Shown piece by piece: positions 33,233 through 43,266 of a stretch of DNA of 64,000 nucleotides. The position numbers and the translations under genes were made by a program. The notes beneath the pieces were generated by a model, which did no database searches, was not told the DNA's origin, and saw nothing but the letters and a program-made list of their open reading frames with translations. The DNA comes from a bacterium SCSIO 12827. GTDB taxonomy: Bacteria > Pseudomonadota > Alphaproteobacteria > Rhodospirillales > Casp-alpha2. The stretch spans positions 1,178,001 through 1,242,000 of the forward strand of contig CP073746.1 in the NCBI GenBank assembly GCA_024397995.1, in the 5' to 3' direction. The first letter of the stretch is position 1. Each line of letters starts with the position of its first letter.

Positions 33233-33697
33233 CTAGAGCGCCTTGACCGCCGTCAGCACCTCGTCGGCGTGTTCCTTAACCTTCACCTTGGGCCAGATGT
33301 TGCGGATCACGCCCTTTTCGTCGATCAAAAAGGTGGCGCGTTGAATGCCCATGTACTTGCGACCGTACATGTTCTTCTCGACCCACACGCCATAGCTGTC
33401 GCAGAGCGTGCCGTCCTCGTCGGACACCAGATGAAAGGGCAGGTCGTACTTGGCCTTGAACTTGTCGTGGCGGGCGACCGAATCCTTGGAGGCGCCGACG
33501 ATCACGGTCCCTTCCTTTTCGAACTTCTTGATCGCGTCGCGGAAGCCCTGGGCTTCGGTCGTACAGCCCGGCGTGTCGTTCTTGGGATAGAAGTACAGCA
33601 CCACCTTCTTGCCCTTTAGGTCCTTCAGGGCAAGCATGCCGCCGCCGTCCGCGGGCAGGGTGAAATCGGGGGCCTTGTCGCCGATGGAAAGGGTCAT
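33233..33697 (-). CDS. bcp: Peroxiredoxin of the BCP/PrxQ group
   Basis: A 154-residue thiol peroxidase. The peroxidatic cysteine is in NDTPGCTTEAQGFRD, after the TLPADGGGMLALKDLKGKKV N-terminus typical of BCP. In E. coli BCP the resolving cysteine is five residues later; that position is Gln here. A second cysteine in GTLCDSYGVW could serve instead, or the enzyme may work with one cysteine and an external thiol. It reduces hydrogen or organic peroxides. It lies 28 bases downstream of glnE and is probably co-transcribed with it. Confidence 0.92.
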   Translation of the reverse strand: MTLSIGDKAPDFTLPADGGGMLALKDLKGKKVVLYFYPKNDTPGCTTEAQGFRDAIKKFEKEGTVIVGASKDSVARHDKFKAKYDLPFHLVSDEDGTLCDSYGVWVEKNMYGRKYMGIQRATFLIDEKGVIRNIWPKVKVKEHADEVLTAVKAL

Positions 33698-33725
33698 ATC
33701 CGGGGTCTCCTTATGCGTGGTAGTC

Positions 33726-36700
33726 TCATTCGGTTGCGTCCTCGGCGGGCGGCAGTTCCCCCGCCGGGCCGTCGATCAGGTCCTGGTATATATCGAACAC
33801 GGCCTGGGCCGTTTCCATCATCATGCGTTTCAGGCCCGCGAAATCGTCCGCCCCCGCGACGCGCATCAGGTCGTCTGCCAGGGCGCCGGAAATCAGGTTT
33901 TCCTTTTCCTTGGTCAGGGTGCCTTCGATGGTTTCGGCCAGCAGGCCGAGGATGCCCATCCAAAGTTCCTGGGCCCGCGTCAGGGTCTGCCAATGGGCGG
34001 TGGCGAGCACGCCCGCCGATTTCAGCTTGTCCAGGCTGGCCGCCGTATTGGCGTCGCGGATATCAGGATGGTCGCCGATATGGCGCAGGGTCAGGTACTG
34101 CACGATGAAGGCGATATCGACCAGGCCGCCGCGCAGGTTCTTGACGTCCCAGATACAGTCCGACGTCTTTTCCCGGGCGATGCGTTGGCGCATGTCGGCG
34201 GCGTCGCGCAGCAGCTTCACCGGGTCGACGGGATCGCCCAGGATGGTGGCGATGGCGTCCTCCACCCGGCCGCGAAGGTCGCCCGTTCCGGCCACGGCGC
34301 GGGCGCGGACCAGGGCCATGCGCTCCCACGTCCAGGCCGATTCATCGTGGTACTTACGGAACGCGGTCAGCGAGGTCGCCAGCGGACCCTTGGTGCCCGA
34401 CGGGCGCAGGCGCATGTCGACCTCGTACAGCGGCCCCTCCACCATCATCGCCGTGACGGCATTGATGGTGCGCTGGGTCAGGCGGCCGAAATACTGCGCC
34501 GGGGCAAGGGGCCGGTCGCCGTCCGATTCTTCGGCGTCGTCGTCGGTGTCGTAGACGAAAATCAGGTCCAGGTCCGAGGCCGCAGTCATTTCCCGGCTGC
34601 CCAAACGGCCGAGCGCCACAATGGCGATCTCGCCGCCGGAAATGCGGCCGTGGCCGGCGGCGAAGTCGTCGGCGACGCGGGTCAGCACCGCGCCCAACGC
34701 CGTTTCGGCGATGTCCGAGAGGGCGCGCGAGGCATCCAACGGATGGATCCGGGCGTCCAGACGCTGCACACCGACCTGAAAGCGCCGGTCGTTGGCCCAA
34801 CGGCGGCAGGTAATCAGCACATCTTCCAGGTCGCGGCAGGCTTTCAACTGGGCTTCGAGTTCGTCGTGCAGGCCCAAAAGGTCCGGGGGCGGGTCAAAGA
34901 AATCGGCGGTCAGCACGCTGTCCAGGATCGACGCATGGTTGCCCATATGCTCCGCCAGCTTGGGCGCCTTGCCGGCGATCTCGACCACCAGGGACAACAG
35001 GTGCGGGTTGGAATGGAACATGGAAAACAACTGCACGCCGCCGGGCAGCACCTTGAGGAAGCTGTCGAAGCGCAGGAAGGTCTTGTCCGGTTCCGGCGTC
35101 TTGGCGATGGCGCGCAACAGCACGGGCATCAGTTCGGTCAGCAATTCGCGGGACCGGGTCGACCGCATCGCCCGGTAGCGCCCATGGTGCCAGGCCCTTA
35201 TCTGGGCATCGACACGGGCCGGTTCCTCGAACCCCATCTTACGGATGGTCGCCAGCGTGTCCGGATCGGCCTCGCCGCCCGTGAACACAAGATTGCCGCC
35301 GGCACCATCCTGGTCCGCCTCGGCGCTAAGCGCCGGCGCGTCGCCGAACAGGGCCCCGTAATGGGTCTGCACGCGCTCAAGGTGGCCGGTCAGGACCTCG
35401 GCGAAGGCGTTACCCGTGGCATAACCCAAGAAGCCCGCGAAGGCGTCGAAGGCCTCCTGTTCGTCCGGCAGGGTATGGGTCTGTTCGTCATTGACCATCT
35501 GCAGGCGGTGTTCGACTTGGCGCAGGAAATCATAGGCGGCCTTCATGTCCGCGGCGGCCTCGGGCGTGACCTGTTCCAGGCTGACCAGGCAGTCGATGGC
35601 GGCCTTGGTGCCGGACAGGCGCAGTTCCGGAATACGCCCGCCCCAGATCAGCTGTTGGGTCTGGGCGAAGAATTCGATCTCGCGGATGCCGCCGCCGCCC
35701 AGCTTGACGTTATGGCCAAGCGCCTTGATCGCGCCGATGCCGCGATGGGCGTTGATCTGGCGTTTGATCGAATGAATGTCCTGGATCGCCGCGAAGTCCA
35801 GGTGCTTGCGCCAGATGAACGGGCGCAGCCATTCCAGGAAGCGTGTGCCGGCCTCCAGGTCGCCGGCCACGGCGCGGGCCTTGATCATGGCGGCCCGTTC
35901 CCAGTTCTGGCCCAGGCTTTCGTAATAGCTTTCGGCAGCCAGGACCGAAATCGCCAACGGCGTGGCGCTGGGGTCCGGGCGCAGGCGCAGGTCCGTGCGG
36001 AACACGTAACCATCGGCCGTGCGCTCGTCCATGATCCGCAGCATTTGGCGGACCAGACGGACCATGGCCGGCTGTAGATCATCGGGCTTGGTCGTGCGGA
36101 TGACCTCGGGGTCGAACAGCACGATGATGTCGATATCCGAGGAATAATTCAGTTCCCGTGCACCCAGCTTGCCCATGCCGAGAACGACCAGACCCGATCC
36201 TTGCGACGGTGATGCGGGATCGGCCAATTCCAGGGCGCCGCGCCGCGCCATTTCCCCGAGACAGAAATCGCAGGCGGCCTTAAGGCAGGCTTCGGCGACA
36301 TCGCTGAGCCCGCTGGTGACCTGTTCAAGGGACCAATCGCCGCTTATATCCGCCATGGCGATGGTCAATGCCGCGCGTTTCTTGGCGATGCGCAGACGCG
36401 TCTTGATGGCGGGTTCGGTCTCGCCCTCGGGGGGGGCGGCAATGTCCGACAGGATGCCGGCCAGGGCCGCGTCGGGGCCGTCGGATAAGATGCGCAGGGT
36501 GAACGCCGGATCGCCCGAAGCCAGGCGGCCGAGGAACGGGCTATGGGCAAACACCGCATCCAGCAGAGCCTTTTCCGGGCCGCCGTCGGCGATTTTCACC
36601 GCCGCCGATTCGGTGCTTGGATCGGCGCAGCGAGAAACGGCGGAATCCCAATGTTCCCAAGCAACTGCCAGGGATTCGGGGTTTCCCGGGCTTGGCAGAT

Positions 36701-36734
36701 CGGGTTTACTGTTGAAGGCCGAATTTTCAGGCAT
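33726..36734 (-). CDS. glnE: Bifunctional glutamine synthetase adenylyltransferase/deadenylase
   Basis: A 1002-residue enzyme that adenylylates and deadenylylates glutamine synthetase in response to PII and glutamine, switching nitrogen assimilation. Both nucleotidyltransferase domains are visible. One has VLGMGKLGARELNYSSDIDI followed by IVLFD, the deadenylylase side. The other has IVALGRLGSREMTAASDLDL followed by IFVYD, the adenylylase side. Length is normal for the family. ATG 36734 (MPENSAFNSK) is preferred, though a GTG nine bases upstream is also in frame. It is divergent from the AsmA-like gene and followed by bcp. Confidence 0.94.
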   Translation of the reverse strand: MPENSAFNSKPDLPSPGNPESLAVAWEHWDSAVSRCADPSTESAAVKIADGGPEKALLDAVFAHSPFLGRLASGDPAFTLRILSDGPDAALAGILSDIAAPPEGETEPAIKTRLRIAKKRAALTIAMADISGDWSLEQVTSGLSDVAEACLKAACDFCLGEMARRGALELADPASPSQGSGLVVLGMGKLGARELNYSSDIDIIVLFDPEVIRTTKPDDLQPAMVRLVRQMLRIMDERTADGYVFRTDLRLRPDPSATPLAISVLAAESYYESLGQNWERAAMIKARAVAGDLEAGTRFLEWLRPFIWRKHLDFAAIQDIHSIKRQINAHRGIGAIKALGHNVKLGGGGIREIEFFAQTQQLIWGGRIPELRLSGTKAAIDCLVSLEQVTPEAAADMKAAYDFLRQVEHRLQMVNDEQTHTLPDEQEAFDAFAGFLGYATGNAFAEVLTGHLERVQTHYGALFGDAPALSAEADQDGAGGNLVFTGGEADPDTLATIRKMGFEEPARVDAQIRAWHHGRYRAMRSTRSRELLTELMPVLLRAIAKTPEPDKTFLRFDSFLKVLPGGVQLFSMFHSNPHLLSLVVEIAGKAPKLAEHMGNHASILDSVLTADFFDPPPDLLGLHDELEAQLKACRDLEDVLITCRRWANDRRFQVGVQRLDARIHPLDASRALSDIAETALGAVLTRVADDFAAGHGRISGGEIAIVALGRLGSREMTAASDLDLIFVYDTDDDAEESDGDRPLAPAQYFGRLTQRTINAVTAMMVEGPLYEVDMRLRPSGTKGPLATSLTAFRKYHDESAWTWERMALVRARAVAGTGDLRGRVEDAIATILGDPVDPVKLLRDAADMRQRIAREKTSDCIWDVKNLRGGLVDIAFIVQYLTLRHIGDHPDIRDANTAASLDKLKSAGVLATAHWQTLTRAQELWMGILGLLAETIEGTLTKEKENLISGALADDLMRVAGADDFAGLKRMMMETAQAVFDIYQDLIDGPAGELPPAEDATE

Positions 36735-36817
36735 ACTAGTCACTTGTTTCTCAGGCCTTGGGGGCCTGAACACTGCGGTAAGCAAAAACTGGGGTCAAGC
36801 GCGCTAACGGAGGCGTG

Positions 36818-39800
36818 GTGACAGATAACGTCGAACAACACGGCGGTCAGGGTGAGAATCGGACGGGCGGCCATCTGAAGCGGTGGTGCCGGGGGGCCGT
36901 GCATCTTGCTGGCGGCCTGCTGGCGGGCGTGGCCATCGTCGCGGGCCTGCTGTCGTGGCAGTTGTCAAAGGGGCCGATTTCCCTCAGTTTCCTCACGCCC
37001 TATATCGAACAGGCGCTCAACGAACGCAGCCCCGACATGCAGGTCGAACTGGGCGACACCATCCTGACCTGGGCCGGGTGGGAACGGGCCCTCGATATCC
37101 GCGTCCTCGACGTCCTGGTGTACGATAATCTGGGGGCCATCGTCGCCGCGATCCCCGAAGTCTCGTTTTCGCTGTCCAGCCGTGCCCTGATTCGGCGCGG
37201 CGCGATCGTGCCGAAAAGTGTCGAGCTGTTCGGCCCGCGTTTGGTCCTGCGGCGCGGCGCCGACGGTACGTTCGAGGTCAATCTTGGCAACGCCCGATCC
37301 GACGGCCAAGGTCTGTCTGACGGCACGGGGTTGGGCAGTGGGTTGCTCGACCTTCTGATCGCCAAGGCCGGGGCGGGTCCGGATGCGGGTGCGCAATTGG
37401 CCTATCTGTCGCGACTGAACATCATCGGTGCGGAAACGGTGATCGTCGACGAAATCCTGGGCCGCCGATGGACCGCACCGGTCGCCGACATCCGACTGGT
37501 CCGCGACGATGCGGGTATCCAGGGCGAGGTCGCCTTGCAGATGGATTTGAACGGCCGCCGCTCCGAGGTTACGGCCAAGGGCAGCTACCTCGTCAACGAG
37601 GGACGCGTGGCCGTCAGCGTCGCCTTCGCCGATCTTGACCCGAAGGCGCTTGCCGGATTCCACGAATCCCTCAAGCGTTTCGAAAGCATCCAGCTTCCGC
37701 TTAAGGGCACGGTCGCCCTGGGCATGACCGTCAACGGCCCGCCCGAGGACATCGGGTTCCGCTTCACGGGCGGTGAGGGTGAAATCCGCACCCCTGATCC
37801 GTATCAGGAAGCGATTGCGGTCAAATCCCTTGTTCTGGCCGGCCGTTATGACGGCCGTGCCCGAACAGCGGAGATCTTCGATTTCACCATTGCCACGAAG
37901 GACGGGGCGAGTGTGCGCTCTCCGGGTTCGGCGGCGCACCGCCTGCCGGTCGCCGGTCTGCAGTTTTCCGGCAAATACTGGATGGATGATGACCGGTTGG
38001 AAATTTCGCGGCTTGCCGTCGACACGGGCGGTCCCCAGGCCGTGCTGGCCGGAACCGTGGAAGACGCGACGGGTGCGGCCGTGGGCGCCTTCGACGTGGC
38101 ACTGCGGAATACCCCGCTGAAGGACATCCGGAAGTACTGGGCGCCGGAATGGGCGCCCGATGTCTACAACTGGTGGACGGAAAACATTAAGGACGGCGTT
38201 GTCCCGACCCTCAACATGAAGGTCCGTGCCAGCGGCGGGACGGGCGGCTGGGCGCTGACCTCGGTGGTTGGCGACATGGATTTCCGGGACACGGTCCTGT
38301 CCTACCTTCCCGGCATGCCGGACATCACGGACCTGGCGGGTAAATCGACCTTCACCCATAAACGCTTTGACGTCTTTGTCAGCCAGGGCAAATCGGGCGG
38401 GATGGTGCTCAGCGAGGGGCAGTTGTTCATCACCGGCCTGTCGACCGGCAAGGAACAGGCGGAAATTCAGGCCACGATCGCGGGTCAGCTCGACAAGGCC
38501 CTGGCCTTGATTGACCATCCGCCGCTCGCCTATGCGACCAAGATGGAGGTCGACCCCAAGGGCACCAAGGGGGCAGCCAAGGTTCGTCTGCGTATCGGGT
38601 TTCCGCTGATCCTTGATCTAAAGCTGGAAGACGTGAACATCGCCGCCGACGCGCGCCTACGTGAGGCCGCGATCCCCCATGCCCTGCACGGTTTCGATCT
38701 GGACGCCGCCGACTTGACCATGTCCATCGACAAGCGCGGGATGGAGGTCAAGGGCAACGGCATCGTCGCCGGCATGCCGGCGGATATCTCCTGGCGTGAA
38801 AACTTCGGCGATAAGGTCGCCTTCCGCACGATCCTGGACCTGTCCGGGCGTATTCCCGATGTCGAGCGCATCCGCGAATTGGGCCTGAACGTCGGCCTTC
38901 TGAACGAGGAATACGTCAGCGGCGCCGTCGGCGCCAACTTGCGCTTCACGGTGCTGAACAATGACGAAACGCGGGTCGAAGTCCGCGCCGACCTGGCCGA
39001 AGCACAATTGGCCGTCGACCGGGTGAAGTGGAAGAAGCCCTTTGGGGCGGCCGGCCGGGCGGAAATGAACGTCACCTTCAAGCAGGATAAGGCGCGCGAG
39101 ATCACCCATTTCGCGCTTTATGCCGAAGACCTGGCCGTCGCCGGGCGGGGGACGTTCGAGGACGACGGAAAGTCCGTTCAGCGCATCGATTTCACCCGCA
39201 TCAACCATGGCCGCACGGACATGAAGGGGGCGCTGATCCGGCGCGCCGATGGCGCCTGGGATCTGGGGTTCCATGGCGCCGGGCTCGATCTGTCGCCGGT
39301 GTGGAAGGACCTGACCGAAAGCGAGGGCGGGGAGGTGTTGGGGGACTTCGTACTCGCCGCCGAGTTCGACAAGGTCTGGATCGACGACAAACGGGCCCTG
39401 AGCGACGTATCCGGCACGTTCCAGCGTGAAGGCAATATCTGGCGTACGGTTTATCTGAAATCCATCCTCGACGGCGCCACGGCGTTGAACGTGGAACTCA
39501 AGCCGGGCCTGAACGGCGCCAACCGCACGGTTGATATCAGCACCGCCGATGCGGGCGTCGTGCTGCGCACGCTCGGCTTCTACGACAACATGCAGGGCGG
39601 CGCCTTGCAATTGACTGGCACCTTTGATGACAGCCACCCCGATCATCCCCTGAAAGGCCGCTTGCTGATCCGCGATTACCGCGTGCTGAAGGCCCCGGCC
39701 TTGGCCCATCTGGTCAGCATCATGGCGTTGACCGGCATCCTTGATGCGCTACAGGGTGATGGCCTGGGCTTTGCCGTGCTCGACATTCCCTTCACCATGC

Positions 39801-40162
39801 GTTCGGGCGTGGTTGAAATCGCCGATGCCCGCGCGGCGGGGACGTCCCTGGGCTTCACGGCCTCGGGCACGGTCTATACCCATGCCGACATTGTCGATCT
39901 GGAAGGCACGGTGGTGCCGGCCTATGCCATCAACTCGGCCCTGGGGCGCATTCCGATCCTGGGCAACATCTTCACCGGCGGCGAGAAGGGCAGCGGTTTG
40001 TTCGCCGCCAACTTCCGCATGACCGGTCCGCAGGAAGATCCAAAGGTTGACGTCAACCCGTTGTCGGCGCTTGCCCCCGGGTTCCTGCGCCGCCTGTTCG
40101 GCGTATTCGGGGATTCACCGGCGGCGCCCAAAGACCTAAACCCCGTACCGACGCCGAAATGA
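36818..40162 (+). CDS. AsmA-like/DUF3971 (YhdP-type) inner-membrane bridge protein
   Basis: A 1114-residue protein with one N-terminal membrane helix (HLAGGLLAGVAIVAGLLSW) and a very long, beta-rich periplasmic part. The start of that part, FLTPYIEQALNERSPDMQVE then DILTWAGWE-like strands, and the end, GLGFAVLDIPFTMRSGVVEI with YTHADIVDLEGTVVPAYAIN, match the DUF3971/AsmA_2 architecture. YhdP, TamB and AsmA relatives form rods thought to carry phospholipids to the outer membrane. Length and topology fit; the exact paralogue is inferred. A GGAGG site at 36809-36813 suits the GTG at 36818; a GTG at 36815 is too close. The stop overlaps the next start as ATGA. Confidence 0.85.
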   Translation: MTDNVEQHGGQGENRTGGHLKRWCRGAVHLAGGLLAGVAIVAGLLSWQLSKGPISLSFLTPYIEQALNERSPDMQVELGDTILTWAGWERALDIRVLDVLVYDNLGAIVAAIPEVSFSLSSRALIRRGAIVPKSVELFGPRLVLRRGADGTFEVNLGNARSDGQGLSDGTGLGSGLLDLLIAKAGAGPDAGAQLAYLSRLNIIGAETVIVDEILGRRWTAPVADIRLVRDDAGIQGEVALQMDLNGRRSEVTAKGSYLVNEGRVAVSVAFADLDPKALAGFHESLKRFESIQLPLKGTVALGMTVNGPPEDIGFRFTGGEGEIRTPDPYQEAIAVKSLVLAGRYDGRARTAEIFDFTIATKDGASVRSPGSAAHRLPVAGLQFSGKYWMDDDRLEISRLAVDTGGPQAVLAGTVEDATGAAVGAFDVALRNTPLKDIRKYWAPEWAPDVYNWWTENIKDGVVPTLNMKVRASGGTGGWALTSVVGDMDFRDTVLSYLPGMPDITDLAGKSTFTHKRFDVFVSQGKSGGMVLSEGQLFITGLSTGKEQAEIQATIAGQLDKALALIDHPPLAYATKMEVDPKGTKGAAKVRLRIGFPLILDLKLEDVNIAADARLREAAIPHALHGFDLDAADLTMSIDKRGMEVKGNGIVAGMPADISWRENFGDKVAFRTILDLSGRIPDVERIRELGLNVGLLNEEYVSGAVGANLRFTVLNNDETRVEVRADLAEAQLAVDRVKWKKPFGAAGRAEMNVTFKQDKAREITHFALYAEDLAVAGRGTFEDDGKSVQRIDFTRINHGRTDMKGALIRRADGAWDLGFHGAGLDLSPVWKDLTESEGGEVLGDFVLAAEFDKVWIDDKRALSDVSGTFQREGNIWRTVYLKSILDGATALNVELKPGLNGANRTVDISTADAGVVLRTLGFYDNMQGGALQLTGTFDDSHPDHPLKGRLLIRDYRVLKAPALAHLVSIMALTGILDALQGDGLGFAVLDIPFTMRSGVVEIADARAAGTSLGFTASGTVYTHADIVDLEGTVVPAYAINSALGRIPILGNIFTGGEKGSGLFAANFRMTGPQEDPKVDVNPLSALAPGFLRRLFGVFGDSPAAPKDLNPVPTPK

Positions 40163-41703
40163 ACGCTTTGACCGGCCGGATCATTGCCGCCGGCCCGGGC
40201 CGGTTGGCCGTGGCGTTGGCGACCTATGTGACGGTTTTGCTGGTCCTGCGCTTGACGCTGTTTCCGGGAGGCTCCGACGATGACGCGGAAATCCTCTATT
40301 ACACACAGTCCTGGGCGCTGGCCTATAAGACCGGCCAGCCACCACTCTATGCTTGGCTGATCCGCGCGGCCGAGGCTGTCATGGGCCCGACCATGGGGGC
40401 GGTGGTCGGGGTCAAATATGTGCTGCTCGCCGCGTTCTATGTATTTGTGTATCAGGCCGCGCGGCGGCTGTTCGCGGACAATCTGTTCGCCGCCCTGGCG
40501 CCGCTGTCGCTGCTCGCTTGTTATTTTATCGGCTGGGAAACGGTCGTCAATTATTCCCACACGGTCCTGCTGCTGGCGGCCATGGCGGCGGCGTTCTGGC
40601 TGGTCCTGCGCCTGGAAACGCGATCCGGCTGGACTGATTATTTGTGGGTCGCCTTGGCAATCGCCACGGGTCTGCTCGCGAAATACAATTTCATCCTGTT
40701 CCTTGTGCCGCTGCTGGCTGCCGCGTGGCGGCACCCCGGGTTGCGGCCTCGGGTGTTCTGCCTGCGCTTTTTGGCGGCGCTCATCCTGGCGGCGGGGGTC
40801 GCGGCATTGCCTCTGGCCCATTTCCTGACCGATGCCGACGCCGTGGCGGGCGCCGCCGGGGCCGGGCGCCTGTTTCCCGTGATCGACGACCGGCTGGCGG
40901 CGGCGGGCCGGGGGCTTTGGCAATTCGTCTTGGCGACCCTCGGCCTGGTATCGCCGTTCCTGCTTTTTGCCTTTGGGATGTTTCCCGGCGCCTTGGCGCC
41001 GTTGCCCCATCCGTCGGCGCGGCTGATCAATTCGGGACGGTTTCTGGAAGCCTATCTGCTGGTTCTATTGGTGGTTTGCGTCACGGCGATCCTGGTCATG
41101 GGGGCGGCGGACGTGCGCAACAACTGGATGGTGGTGTGGTTCCCGCTGCCGCTTTACCTGTTGCTGCGGATCAAGGTGTTCACCGATGACGGCGGGGCAA
41201 AGCGCCGCCTGCATTGGTTTACGGCCGCCCTTGTGGTTGTCGCGCTGGCCGTGCCGGCGGGCCTTGTCGGACGGGGGCTTGTGGGGCCGGAAACCTGCCG
41301 CAAGTGCAATTTCTTCATTCCTTACGAGGAACTTGCCCGCAGTCTGGTCGTCGCCGGGTTCAGTGCCGGGACCATCGTCGCCGTGGATCGTCCGAACCAG
41401 ATTGCCGGAAATCTGCGCCGCTATTTTCCCCACGCCCGCGTAATCAGCACCCGGTGGCGCGATTACATGCCCCCCCCGAACGCTGCCGGGCAGGCGGGGG
41501 TGGGCGGCAAATGCGCGCTGATCTGGTCCGGTGGGCCGTCCGGCGGTGGGGAGGGGCGGATGCTGATCGAGGAATTGCGGGGTGGCATTCCCGTGCCCAA
41601 GCAGACGATCTTCCGCCGCACCTCGCATCCCCTGCCGCGCAATCCGGACAAACGTCTGTCCTGGTCTTTCGTGGTGCTGGAGGGTGAGGGCACCTGCCGT
41701 TAG
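40159..41703 (+). CDS. GT39-family (ArnT/PMT-like) glycosyltransferase, copy 1
   Basis: A 514-residue polytopic membrane protein. The early acidic motif FPGGSDDDAEILYYTQSW and the following QPPLYAWLIRAAEAV are the catalytic DD/E and PPLY region of GT-C enzymes that use lipid-linked sugars (PMT_2, ArnT). About ten hydrophobic segments follow and a small soluble C-terminal domain contains CRKCNFFIPYEELA and GTIVAVDRP. It is translationally coupled to the AsmA-like gene through ATGA. A paralogue lies tail-to-tail 7 bases away. The acceptor may be lipid A or another envelope glycolipid, but this is inference. Confidence 0.82.
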   Translation: MNALTGRIIAAGPGRLAVALATYVTVLLVLRLTLFPGGSDDDAEILYYTQSWALAYKTGQPPLYAWLIRAAEAVMGPTMGAVVGVKYVLLAAFYVFVYQAARRLFADNLFAALAPLSLLACYFIGWETVVNYSHTVLLLAAMAAAFWLVLRLETRSGWTDYLWVALAIATGLLAKYNFILFLVPLLAAAWRHPGLRPRVFCLRFLAALILAAGVAALPLAHFLTDADAVAGAAGAGRLFPVIDDRLAAAGRGLWQFVLATLGLVSPFLLFAFGMFPGALAPLPHPSARLINSGRFLEAYLLVLLVVCVTAILVMGAADVRNNWMVVWFPLPLYLLLRIKVFTDDGGAKRRLHWFTAALVVVALAVPAGLVGRGLVGPETCRKCNFFIPYEELARSLVVAGFSAGTIVAVDRPNQIAGNLRRYFPHARVISTRWRDYMPPPNAAGQAGVGGKCALIWSGGPSGGGEGRMLIEELRGGIPVPKQTIFRRTSHPLPRNPDKRLSWSFVVLEGEGTCR

Positions 41704-41710
41704 GCAGGGC

Positions 41711-43258
41711 TTAGCGGCAATCGCCCGTGCCGGGGGTCAGGATCACGCCGAGGGCCGCCGTCTTGCCGCTGGTCAGCATCGGCAATCCCTCCAGCGGTGA
41801 AATCACCAGACGCTGCGGCGTGTCCGGGGCGATGCCGGCGTTGAGAAGACTGTTGGCGCCGGCGATGGCGGTGGATCGGTTGTCCCGCGCGGCATCCGCG
41901 GACCAGACCACCAGGCATTGACCTGCGGCCTCGGGGGCCAAGGACGGGATGATGTCGGGATGCTTCAGGCTGATGACCCGCGTGCCGGGCAGGGCCGCGC
42001 GCAGGTTGCCGGGCAGAGGGTCCGGATGCCAGTAAGCGACGATGGTACCGCCAACGAAACCCAAGCCCTTTATCTTGGCGGCAAGGTCAGCGTAGGGAAT
42101 GTGGTGCTGGCAGCGCCCACAGGACAGGGGTTCGAACAGATATTTGGCGATCAGGGCCGAGGGCTGAGCCCATAGCACCAGGGTGATCAGGGCGGCGAGC
42201 GTCCGTTGGCGGGACACCGGGATGCCCGCGGTCTCGGCCCGTAGAAGTACCCAGAACGGCGCAAACAGCAGCACGAACATGTAATGGGTGCGGATGCGGA
42301 AGTCGGGCTGGATCAAGGTGCCGACGGCGGTTACGGCCAGGACCAGGATCATGTAGGTGCCGAGAACACGGACCATGGGGTGGGCGGGTGCTTTGAGCGG
42401 GCGGAACGCCATGGGAAAATAGATCAGGGCGATCAGCCAGTACGGCGACAGAAACCCCGCCGCCGCCTTCACGCCGTGACCCAGACCGGTCAGGGAGAAT
42501 CCGCCATGAGCGGCGGCCGTGTCGCCGGCCTGTGCGGCCAGGACGTCCAGACGGTCGGCCAGCCACAGGTAATGAGGCGCCAGAACCGCCGCCGCCACGG
42601 CGAGCGACAGGACCAGCCAGGGCGATAAAATTCGGCGGCGCAGATCGCGGTCCGTCAATGCCGCCGCGAGAAGGCAGACGAGAAATATCCAGAAGGCGTA
42701 CTTGGCGAGACCGCCCAGGCCGATGGCGACGCCCAAAAGGGCGTAATCCGCCAGGCGGCCATGCGGGGCATCGCGCAGGCGCAGCAGTATCCAGAGTACC
42801 GCCGCATAGAGGCAGGCTGTCAGGACCGTATGGCTGAACCCGGTGACGACTTCCCAGGCCACGAAATAGAACAGCACCGGCGCCAGGGCGGCCAGCCCGG
42901 CCAGGGCCCGTGTGGCGAACAGACGCAACGCCGCCCGCCACAGAAACAGATACATGGCGTAAAGCAGGCTGAACTTGACGATGTTGACGGCCCACAGGCC
43001 AGGGCCCGTGACCTGGGACACGGCCATGACCAGCCAGGTGTAGAGCGGCGGGTTGCGGACCTGATAGCCCCAGGCGAAGAATTGAGAGAAGATCAGCTGT
43101 TCGCCGTCGTCACCGCCGGTGCCGGGAAACAGGGTGGCGCGGATCAGCGCCATGGCCAGGATGATCGCGCCGACCACCAGGGGCGGGCCCGGCTGGTCGG
43201 TCAGGATCGCTAAGTTGCGGTCGAGCAGGCGGGACAGACGCGATGCGCTTTCCGCCAT
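41711..43258 (-). CDS. GT39-family (ArnT/PMT-like) glycosyltransferase, copy 2
   Basis: A 515-residue membrane protein, clearly paralogous to the gene on the opposite strand. It has FPGTGGDDGEQLIFSQFFAW and NPPLYTWLVMAV at the same places, a matching SHTVL helix, and the same C-terminal domain (CGRCQHHIPYADLA, GTIVAYWHPD, NLRAALPGTRVIS). Two cysteines in the CxxC pair are shared by both copies. Substrate specificity is unknown. It starts 8 bases after the tyrS stop, so it is probably the second gene of a tyrS operon. Confidence 0.82.
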   Translation of the reverse strand: MAESASRLSRLLDRNLAILTDQPGPPLVVGAIILAMALIRATLFPGTGGDDGEQLIFSQFFAWGYQVRNPPLYTWLVMAVSQVTGPGLWAVNIVKFSLLYAMYLFLWRAALRLFATRALAGLAALAPVLFYFVAWEVVTGFSHTVLTACLYAAVLWILLRLRDAPHGRLADYALLGVAIGLGGLAKYAFWIFLVCLLAAALTDRDLRRRILSPWLVLSLAVAAAVLAPHYLWLADRLDVLAAQAGDTAAAHGGFSLTGLGHGVKAAAGFLSPYWLIALIYFPMAFRPLKAPAHPMVRVLGTYMILVLAVTAVGTLIQPDFRIRTHYMFVLLFAPFWVLLRAETAGIPVSRQRTLAALITLVLWAQPSALIAKYLFEPLSCGRCQHHIPYADLAAKIKGLGFVGGTIVAYWHPDPLPGNLRAALPGTRVISLKHPDIIPSLAPEAAGQCLVVWSADAARDNRSTAIAGANSLLNAGIAPDTPQRLVISPLEGLPMLTSGKTAALGVILTPGTGDCR

Positions 43259-43266
43259 CGAGCCTG

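Noticed and set aside
33609-36077. Very long open frame on the plus strand opposite glnE, and similar long antisense frames opposite the GGT-like gene (21130-22977), PBP1A (28697-30508), DctM (3424-4920) and the AsmA-like gene (36965-38518)
   Set aside because: All lie fully opposite clearly recognised genes. High-GC codon bias leaves few stops in the complementary frame, and their translations are Gln/His/Arg/Gly-rich with no family motifs.
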